Shown here: one piece after another, positions 43,858 to 64,000 of the stretch | How the letters are laid out: each line of letters begins with the position of its first letter | Position numbering within the stretch: position 1 is the first letter of the stretch | Assembly (NCBI GenBank): GCA_027574665.1 | Contig: CM050655.1 | Location: 5,394,001-5,458,000 of the forward strand | Source of the DNA: Rhynochetos jubatus | Lineage: Eukaryota; Chordata; Aves; Eurypygiformes; Rhynochetidae | DNA length: 64,000 bases | Direction: 5' to 3' | Notes under the pieces: generated by a model | What the model was told of the DNA's origin: nothing | Seen by the model: only the letters and a program-made list of their open reading frames with translations | The model's database searches: none | Made by a program: the position numbers and the translations under genes

Positions 43858-46800
43858 GTAAGGGCTTCGCCTAGTCCCACGGCCTCCCCCGGCGTGATGC
43901 ATCCCCTGGTTATTTGTTATCGTGGGAATGTAGAAGGTGTCTGAGCTAAAATCAGGGGTGGGTGGGCGAGTGCCTGCGTCTGGTACCTGAAGTGGCGAGC
44001 AGCTCGGCGCTGGAGGATAATATTCCGCGGGTGAGCTGCTCAGGCTTGCCTGGGACCTCACCCCGGAGACCGGGCTAACCGAGTTACTCCGCTCACTGGG
44101 GATTTAGGGGAAAATCCCACCTTCAGGGCCGGAAACAAGCAGGGAAGGGATGTCAAAAGCTTGGTCCCAGAGGTAACGTGTGACAAAAAGCCTCCGGCAT
44201 CCTGCCTGAAACACCCCGGAGCACAGCGGAGGCAAACCGGCACGGGAGGTTCTGGAGCAGAGGCCATCTAGCTGAGGGCATCACCTGGCCTCCCCTAGCT
44301 GATTTTGTCACCAAACCAGGGCAAAGGTCCCAAGCTCATTGCTGGGCAGAGACAAGGCACATGTAATGCTTTAGTCTGAGGGGAGAAGGGATTTGTTAAC
44401 CTCCACAGAGGGAGATTTCCCTGTTGCCTCCTCTTACCACAGGATTTGCCAAGAAGACTTTCATCTCCTACTCCGTCACCTTTGGGGACAGCTTCCGACA
44501 GGGGAAGGTGGTTGCCATAGACCCTGAGAGGCAACGAGTCTTGCTCAGCGATGGCGAGGTGGGTGACGCAGCCCTTGGCTGCCTTTGGGGATCGCCTGCA
44601 GAGTCAGCCTTGCGCAGGGCGTGTTGCAAACTTCCCCTCGGGGTTGCTCTTCAGCTCTGTCTTGGCTGAGAGAGTGCAGCGCTCCAAATCCGGGCGGTGG
44701 TGGCTTTGACCGGTGGTGGCTAGTTGGAAAAGTGACTTGGAATTTAGGTTTCAGAATGCCCACCGGGCTTGGAGTCCTCTGGAGGGAAAAGAGCGAGGTG
44801 AGGAGGACCACAGGGCACCTACGGAAAACGTGACTCCGGGCAGGAAAATGTGGCTGCGTGCGTGAGCCGTGCTCTGGGAAAAACAACCCAGACCTTTCCC
44901 CTGGAGTCAGGAGAGAGCTGGGAATCAAACAACCGTTTGTGATTGTGGCCAACGCCCCTGCGTTTCCTACAGCGCGAGTCAGCCGAGCACGCGAACCCTG
45001 CCTGACCCGACAGCCCCGGACTCGGCGGGTTCACAGGCACAGCACGGTTCCTGTTCCAACGCAACCCTCGGCTCGGCTGAAACGCCTTGGCCCCACACAG
45101 GCCACAACCCCCCGGGAAGGCACTGACTGCTTTTCCTCCAGGCTCCCATCACCTGTGGGCAGACACAAACGCTCCTGCTCGATACTGGCCCTGTATCAGC
45201 TCGACGCTGGCCCCGTGTCTCTAGGAGGGGGAGAGGAAGGAAACCAATGGCCTACTTCTGTAGAGGGCTGCTCCAGAGACGGCCCCAGCCACCTCCCCTA
45301 AAACCAAGGGGCGGCGCGGGGAGAGGCCGTGGCAGTTAACCACCCCAAGAGCTCGGTAGCAGAGACGCACCGAGCGGCACCAGCCCTCCTGGCCAAGCTA
45401 AGTGGCCTAGAGCCGCGTGGGAATGGGGCTGAGGAGCTTTTATTCTTAGAGCTAGATTTAGAGCTCAACAGTTAACCCCGGAGCTCAGCTCTGTGTCTGG
45501 CTGCGGGGAGAAAGAAGGGCAGCAGCTCTGGTAACTCTTTTCAGCCCGAGCATCCCGCCTCTGTTCAGAAGAGGGTGAAGGAGGGAAGTTAAACCTCCGG
45601 AGTCGGCTGTGATTCAGTGTTTGGCATCTTCAAAGCTCTCAGCTCATCCAGAGCGTGGTGCTTTTCTCTCAGACCCTGAGGAAGGCGGGTACTCGGTGTC
45701 ACCCGGACCAGGCCTCAAAGTCATCTTCTGACCATACTTGCCTAGTTCTCAGCAGGGGCTGCAGTAGGTGGAACGAGTGAGTAAGTAGCTAGGAGGCGAC
45801 AACAGCATTCCAGGCTCTGTTTTTAAGAGGTCTAACATCCCATTCCACTTTCTGTCTTCCCAGGAGCTTCAATACTCCCACCTCATTCTTGCAACAGGCA
45901 GCGATGGGCCATTCCCTGGGAAGTTCAACAAAGTCATTGACATGGGAAGTGCCATCCAGACCTACGAAGACATGGTTAAGGAGGTGAGGAAGCAACCTAT
46001 TTCCTAGGAAGCGTTGCCTGCCTTTGTTCAGCTTCCCTGTCCCGGATACCACCATGGGTATCCGGAACCACCTGCGTCTCAGAACCTGATGCCCGCAGGG
46101 ACGGGCCAGGACAAGGAGCGGGTGCGAGCTTGTCCCGCGTTCCCCCGCTGCCAGCACCAGGGGAAACCTGAAACGCCCAGCAGCGTTGATAGGAACAGCG
46201 CAGGAAGAGCACGCGGGCTTCTCTTTGTTTCCTCTTCGCGAACGAGGTGGTTCGCTGCTGCGGGGCCACTGCCCTGTCTCAGGAGGGTCTGAGGCTGGAG
46301 GTACCGGCCTTCCTGCACGTCACGCTTCTCTCGTAACGCGAGTTTCCTCTTTACCTTCAAGATTGAGAAATCCAAGCGCATCCTGGTAGTGGGAGGTGGT
46401 GCTGCTGGAGTCGAGATGGCCGCAGAGATCAAGACAGAGTACCCGGCCAAAGAGGTACTGGCATTTTAGTTACAACTTCACCCTTGTTGCTGGGTGTTCT
46501 TCTGCGACGGTCCCGCTGGAGCCATCGGTGATCAGGAGTTTCCACCCAACGGCGGCCTTCGCCCCCGCTGCCTCCCCTTCTGAGAGTGCCCGTCGCCAGC
46601 AATCGTTGCCTTTCGCTGGTTCTTGCTCTCCTTGGGCATTAAGCAGGGTGGATGGAAACTAGCTACAGCTGCTCCCGCCCGGCACGCGGCGAGTCCCATC
46701 CCACTCCCACATCCCGTTTGCTGTTTTGTCGCCAACAGGTCACCCTCATTCACTCAAAACCCGCACTGGCGGATGCGGAGCTGCTAGACAGCGTCCGTCA

Positions 46801-48395
46801 GGAGGTGAAAGAGATTCTCCTCAGAAAAGGAGTGCGCCTCCTGTTAAGTACGTACCTAAGGATGCCCCCGAGCACGGCTCCCCTGAATTCCCGTTTCCCC
46901 AGAGACACCTTGGGCTAGCTGGGAACAGCGGCCTAGCAAAAGGCTTGTGACCCAGGGCGCTCTGTCGCAACAGGTGAAAGGCTCAGCAACATGGAAAGCC
47001 TCGTGGCAAACCGGTTCCGGAAGGACACGGTAGTAAAGACAGAAAAGGGCACCGAGGTGGTCGTTGACCTGGTGGTCCTGTGCACAGGGATAAAGATTAA
47101 CACTTCGGCATACGCTGCTGCTTTTGGTAAGTGGGAGAAAGGCGGGGTGGGGAGAAGCAACGTCACGCAGCCCCTCTCTCAGGCCGTGTACGCCAGCTCT
47201 TCGGGTTTCTCGATGTTTCTACTGCGATATCAAGGGTTGATTTGTCGCGTGAGACTGCAATAATTAACTACAGCAAGGCAAAACGCTCCTCTGGCCTAAT
47301 GTGTAGAAAGGAGGGTGGGAACCCAACCCCTCCCTTCGCACCAATGCACGGTTGATAACGTTATCAGCACTTTGCAGTCTCATGCCACAGGTAAGCAACA
47401 CAAAGCTCCTTCTGAACGCGTAACCGTTTGGTAAAACAGGGGACAAAATGGTGAGTAACGGCGCTTTGAAAGTGAACAAGCACCTCCAGGTGGAAGGCTA
47501 CGAGAACATCTACGCCATCGGGGACTGCGCGGATCTGAAGGAACCGAAGATGGCCTACCACGCCGGGCTGCACGCCAACGTCGCGGCGACAAACATCGTC
47601 AACAGCTTGAAGCATAAGCCCCTTAAAACCTACAACCCAGGTGAGGTAAACCGCCTTGGCTGCTGGGCTGCCTTTCCGCAGGGAAGGCAGCTGTTTGACA
47701 CGTACGCGTCAGAGCTCGCACGGGATGCCGGTCAGAGGTGGAGGAGCTCACAATTGGGGTTGACTATGTACGCCGGTAGCTCAGGCTTCAGCTTAGTCCT
47801 TGCCAAAGACGCTGCAGACGTTAACCACCTGTCAGTCTACGGACACAGCGTGTCCTTTCTTCGCCAGTGTCTTCCTGATAAATCTACTGGCGGGTGTCTG
47901 CTATTCGTCAAGCCGATTTCCTTTCCTTTAAATCGCTCACTGTCCAACTGAATCCTGGGAACAAGGAATGGCAGAATCATTCTACACCAGGCACACGGAC
48001 AGCCCCATCCTTCAGCGACCCCGTTACTGAAAGAGGGAGCGCAGATGGTAGAAAGGAGAGTTGTAAGCAGTTCTCCTTGCGCCTGCTTCTTTTCTTACCG
48101 TGCAGCACACGGGTCCTGTGCTTAGCAGGGGACGAGGCGGGAAAGGAGGGGTTTGGAGGAAGTCCAACACCCACACGGGGTAGGGGTTTGATAGTTAGAT
48201 TGGAAACTGCTTAATTTAAACCTCCACATCTTCTTTCCAGGGTCATTAACATTCCTGCTTTCGATGGGCAGGAATGATGGCGTAGGCCAGGTGAACGGTA
48301 ACTACGTGGGACGTGACGTGGTGATCACTGCTAAGAGCCAGGACCTGTTTGTCTCCAAGAGCTGGAAGACAATGGGACAGACAGTGCCCTCTTAA
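43683..48395 (+). CDS. AIFM2: AIFM2 / FSP1, ferroptosis suppressor protein 1 (complete)
   Basis: An FAD-dependent NAD(P)H oxidoreductase that reduces ubiquinone and vitamin K at membranes, trapping lipid radicals and blocking ferroptosis. Eight exons (43683-43857, 44443-44558, 45864-45983, 46362-46454, 46739-46847, 46974-47126, 47440-47640, 48241-48395) join with matching phases to 373 residues, the same length as the human protein. Visible motifs are the FAD-binding [10 protein letters not shown] (13-22), ATGS, the NAD(P)H-binding [10 protein letters not shown] (146-155), [10 protein letters not shown], and YAIGDCAD around Asp284. The C-terminus has [11 protein letters not shown]. The start has a strong Kozak context (GCCATGG). 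Oddity: residue 2 is Glu where mammalian FSP1 has the myristoylated Gly. AIFM2 is tail-to-tail with MACROH2A2. Confidence 0.97.
44443..44558 (+). CDS. AIFM2: AIFM2 exon 2
   Basis: Acceptor CTTACCACAG, coding [18 protein letters not shown] and on to LLSDGE, then donor GAG|GTGGGT (phase 0). Confidence 0.95.
45864..45983 (+). CDS. AIFM2: AIFM2 exon 3
   Basis: Forty codons beginning [20 protein letters not shown] and ending YEDMVKE. Acceptor TCTTCCCAG, donor GTGAGG, phase 0 at both ends. Confidence 0.95.
46362..46454 (+). CDS. AIFM2: AIFM2 exon 4
   Basis: Thirty-one codons with the second Rossmann loop, [20 protein letters not shown], ending YPAKE. Acceptor TACCTTCAAG, donor GTACTG. Confidence 0.95.
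46739..46847 (+). CDS. AIFM2: AIFM2 exon 5
   Basis: Begins [18 protein letters not shown] and ends KGVRLLL, with donor TTAA|GTACGT (phase 1). The split codon gives Ser. Confidence 0.94.
46974..47126 (+). CDS. AIFM2: AIFM2 exon 6
   Basis: Begins (S)[14 protein letters not shown] and includes the conserved [18 protein letters not shown], then donor TTTG|GTAAGT (phase 1). Confidence 0.95.
47440..47640 (+). CDS. AIFM2: AIFM2 exon 7
   Basis: Begins (G)[18 protein letters not shown] and contains the FAD ribityl-contacting YAIGDCADL plus [18 protein letters not shown]. Acceptor GTAAAACAG, donor CCCAG|GTGAGG. Confidence 0.95.
48241..48395 (+). CDS. AIFM2: AIFM2 exon 8 (C-terminus)
   Basis: Begins (G)[17 protein letters not shown] and ends [17 protein letters not shown], with stop TAA at 48393-48395. 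The acceptor is TTCTTTCCAG. Confidence 0.96.
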
Positions 48396-48686
48396 GAGAG
48401 GGTCAGTAACAAATCAGCAAGGAGTACAGCAGCTGGAAGAGGGTGAGGGTGCACGTTTATGGCTCGGACAGACTGATACTGTCTCCCGCAGCACCTCCTA
48501 AAGCCACCCGACAGCGCGCTGCACGAAAGGGGTGCCCTGCCTTGCTGTAACCGGGAAGGAGACACCTTCCAAATGAAGCACGCAAAATTTCTCATTTTCT
48601 CCCTAAAAACTAGGGAAAGAATGTTTCTTCTACTTCCCTGTTGAGATAGCTTTGAGCAAGAAATTTGGGTTACCTAGTTTTGTAAC

Positions 48687-48692
48687 AATAAA
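48687..48692 (+). terminator. AIFM2 poly(A) signal
   Basis: AATAAA lies about 290 bases after the stop codon, followed by the GT-rich stretch GGTTTGTTTGTTATTTGGG. This is a canonical cleavage and polyadenylation context, so the transcript should end near 48710. Confidence 0.8.
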
Positions 48693-48710
48693 CACTGTGG
48701 TTATCCAAAT

Positions 48711-49313
48711 CTCTGCGGTTTGTTTGTTATTTGGGTTGGGTTTCCCCCTCCCCAGGCTTTCTCTAGCCTGGCTCTTCTAAAAAGCACCTGCCTCACGGAT
48801 CCGGAATGGGCTCTGCAGCACGCAGGAAGAACGGCTGGCAGCATCGCCTGGGCAAAGCCTGCCCAAAGCCTTCAGGAGGCTGCGGGAACCCTGGAACTCA
48901 ACAGAATATAACACAGCTTCGTGTCAGCATCTCCGCGGCAGCTTGAATTACGTCACTTCAGCCAGAAGAGCTGGGTAGCGGAGCGCTAAGTGTGATAGAG
49001 CAGGCGCTTAATTACAGATGCTGCCGCTGTTTTGGTTTTAAGGTGAAAAATTCCCAGAGCAAAAGTAGGCTTTATAACAATAACCACACTTGACACATCT
49101 TTTTGGTTTTTTCTTAGAAAAACAAACAAAATCACCATGAAATATTCTCGGTAATTACAGAGATTATTGTGAGTTTAAAAGGCAAAACAGAAGCTCCTCA
49201 TGCATCACTTCTAAAATCCTTTTTCCCCCTCTCTGCGGGCTGGAAGGCAGAAGTTTACCATCTACCCTACCAGGAAGGGAAAAGGGAGCAGAACATTTCT
49301 AAGAGCTTTCTTT

Positions 49314-49350
<37 letters not shown>

Positions 49351-49675
49351 TGTGAAAAAATCATCACTACAAATCTAAAATGAGGTTACTCTTTAAAAAC
49401 TTCTAAACTAAAGTAACAAGGGACCCTAAAAACTCCTGAAAAGAGATGGTAACTCAATGGCTTAAGGTGATAAAAATGGCTAGAGGATGCTGAGAGCGTG
49501 AAGAAAATCGAACTAAACCCCTCTCCTCTCTAGTCACAGCTCTTCATCAAGTCACAACACATCACACTACTACCACTCCCCCTTCCTCATCACACTGAAA
49601 AAATAAAACCCACCTCTAATGCTTTAAATGCTACTCAAGTTTGTTGAAAAATAAAGTTTCATTTGGCTGCTGTTG
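48711..49675. other. Tail-to-tail gap between AIFM2 and MACROH2A2
   Basis: It holds the presumed MACROH2A2 3' UTR (minus strand) and a GT dinucleotide array. No canonical AATAAA or ATTAAA for the minus strand was found here. The closest variant is TATAAA near 49071-49076. No other gene was recognised. Confidence 0.6.
49317..49349. repeat. (GT)n microsatellite, about 16 units
   Basis: A pure GT/CA dinucleotide array lies in the MACROH2A2 3' flank or 3' UTR. It is likely to be length-polymorphic. Confidence 0.95.
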
Positions 49676-62114
<12,439 letters not shown>

Positions 62115-64000
62115 CTGTAAACACATTGAGATAAAAATGAGTAACAAAGATGCCACTTACGTATACCCTATGTACACATTTTACATTCCTTCTTAACATC
62201 CATTTACCTTTTCAGGGGTGTTTCCCAGTTGAAACGGTCGTTGCTACAGAAAGGCAGAAACCAAACCACGCTCAATGTATTTGTAAATTTAGGTAACATA
62301 ATTTCTCCTTCCTAATTGCCTAAAGGAAAGCTAGCAGAAAATATGCTAAGCTTGGTTCACACAACTCCTTTTACAAGTCCCAAGTCAGAATTCCCTTGCA
62401 GAAAGGGCCAAGAAACACCCTATAAAAAGGTACATCAGCGGTCCAAAATTCAGCAGTAACCCTGTACCAGTAAAGCATGCAACCAAACCCCAAACCTCGT
62501 TCAGAGGGTTCTGACAAAACAGCAAGGATTCTCCGGACCAGGTAAGACAAAGACTGAGGTGCATTTAAAGAAATACTTTGAAAGCCAACAAACTAGCCAG
62601 GCGATGCTGCGATTGTGCATTAAAGGGCGTTGAAAATCCGTGAGAAGCTTCGTTTTTCAGAACAAGCTGTGAAAGGTTTGACGTAGAGGCAAGCAGAGAC
62701 AACGGGAAGAGCTTCAGTGCACAAACGACCGGTAGAAAGTTCCTTCTTCACTTCAAAAGCAGTTCCTCTAAATTTGAAACGACTGTTTATACTGTGACTA
62801 CAGTCGCTGAGCTTTTTCTAATTGTTATAGAGGAAACACACACAGGTCTTTCTGAGTTTGTTTAAACTGTAGCAATCAGTATAACTCATTAACATACAGA
62901 GTTTGGCCCCTATTCAGCAGTTATTTCTCACGTAAGAGCTCTGCTGAGACGCTGAGAAGGAGGAAAAGGGAATGTTTTCCCTCAAATAACCACAAAAATC
63001 ATATTCACACCTTGTTTAACTTTAAAAGTATCCAGTGCCCCTGCCTTCCGGCTTTTGTTTTTGTATTTACATCTCTCGGTACGAGGGGGTAAGAAAGTTA
63101 CAGGCCACCAGTGTCCTATTAATGATACCTTACTCCTTTTTTTTATTAATTGACTAAACAAAGAACTGTGACTATTATAAAAAGAACTTCCCTGAAAAAT
63201 CAAGTGGAAATGTACATAATGCTCTCTGGCTAAAATCCAAAGGATTTCAACGAGAGGTTTAGCTCTCAGTTTGTGGGAAAAAGACAAGCTTTCCATTTCG
63301 CTGTCAGAATAACACAAGCGCGTACTTGTCATCCAGTTCTCGCTGCCATACAGCACGCAGACGTATATGAACGGTGGAGATGTGAAAGCCATTGTTCAGA
63401 ACGACGTGCATATTCACAGCAAATTGTTTAGGAAACGGCCAGCGTCTGCTGAAAACTGTCACTATTATTCATGCAAAACTTTCAAGAAATATTATCAGAG
63501 TTGCAAAGACAAGCACTTACATTTTAGGAAATACTAGAACACGGGCTGCAATAACTAGGCCACTGCCAGGAGGAAAAAACCATAGCAGTGTACGATTGGA
63601 CCATCAGGACTAGCGTCACACCGCAAACACACACCGGGCCTACGCTAAGAGTTAGGGTGGCTACCTCGGCTCTGGCATTTCCTAACTTTGGAGCGTTTGA
63701 CTTGGACTTTAAAGAAGGAGACTGAAAAGAGATCCTGCGTAATCCAGTCCCCCGTGAGCTGGAAGCTTCAGACACGACTCCCAGACCTCTGCCAGTGGAG
63801 CTAACGCAGCAGCAGACAGCAGGAACAGATTGCCATCCATGGTGCAGACCAGCGTAAAGCAAGAAAAGAGACTTCTCCAGTGGGTTTTGCAAGATTGGTG
63901 CCGACAGCAGAGGAAGATTGCATCGGGGGGGGGGGGGGAAATAAAGCAACACATACTTACCTGTGTGGTTCTTTGAGATGTGCCAACAACAGGCACATCC
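62115..64000 (-). other. MACROH2A2 upstream intron, no exon recognised
   Basis: The sequence coding the first ~57 residues of macroH2A2 was searched for by eye on the minus strand and not seen, so the first coding exon is presumed to lie beyond the window. A poly-G tract lies at 63926-63939. A strong donor-like site lies at 63959 on the minus strand, next to a short hairpin. Confidence 0.7.

Larger units (their letters stand above)
43858..48240 (+). other. AIFM2 introns 1-7
   Basis: The intron spans are 43858-44442, 44559-45863, 45984-46361, 46455-46738, 46848-46973, 47127-47439 and 47641-48240. All are GT-AG and short. No repeats, RNA genes or extra exons were recognised. Confidence 0.85.

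Noticed and set aside
63524..63996. Minus-strand open frames near the right edge as macroH2A2 N-terminal exon
   Set aside because: They lack the conserved H2A N-terminal features such as the SGRSGKKK start and the AGVIFPVGR helix, so they are not the missing exon.

Overview
This is eukaryotic, vertebrate and almost certainly avian DNA. Genes are split by GT-AG introns, the dispersed repeats are CR1 LINE 3' ends (five long copies, one shorter tail and one remnant), genes are compact, and the proteins read as bird versions of known vertebrate proteins. No prokaryotic features such as operons, CRISPR arrays or integrases are present. I cannot name the species from sequence alone.

Four protein-coding genes are supported, all rebuilt exon by exon with consistent splice phases. 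(1) PSAP (prosaposin, minus strand, 237-13765) is cut by the left edge. Seven coding exons give the signal peptide, the N-terminal saposin-A-like domain, saposin A and most of saposin B. Its promoter lies in a CpG island near 13.2-14.2 kb, with a TATA-like box and NRF1-type sites. (2) CHST3 (chondroitin 6-O-sulfotransferase 1, plus strand, coding 34835-36372) has two coding exons encoding 455 residues. A CpG island at 28.6-29.4 kb is its likely promoter, and a long 3' UTR probably follows. (3) AIFM2 (FSP1, plus strand, 43683-48395) is complete in eight exons and 373 codons, with a TATA box and an NRF2-type antioxidant response element just upstream of the start codon. (4) MACROH2A2 (minus strand, 49676-62114) has seven coding exons covering the C-terminal histone-fold part, the linker and the macro domain. 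The first coding exon lies beyond the right edge.

Layout: 0-13.8 kb is PSAP with a 9.7-kb intron 1. From 13.8 to 28.6 kb is an intergenic stretch holding one CR1 copy, a CTCF-like motif and one possible unassigned exon. From 28.6 to 40.6 kb is the CHST3 transcription unit (first exon inferred). From 40.6 to 43.6 kb is intergenic with a CR1 copy and a large CCAT microsatellite. From 43.6 to 48.7 kb is AIFM2. From 48.7 kb to the end is MACROH2A2, tail-to-tail with AIFM2. The gene products act separately: lysosomal sphingolipid activation, Golgi glycosaminoglycan sulfation, membrane antioxidant defence and chromatin.

I see no wholly new biological system. The observation most worth following is that the AIFM2/FSP1 reading frame begins Met-Glu-Ser instead of Met-Gly-Ser. 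That removes the glycine needed for N-myristoylation, which in mammals places FSP1 on membranes where it suppresses ferroptosis.
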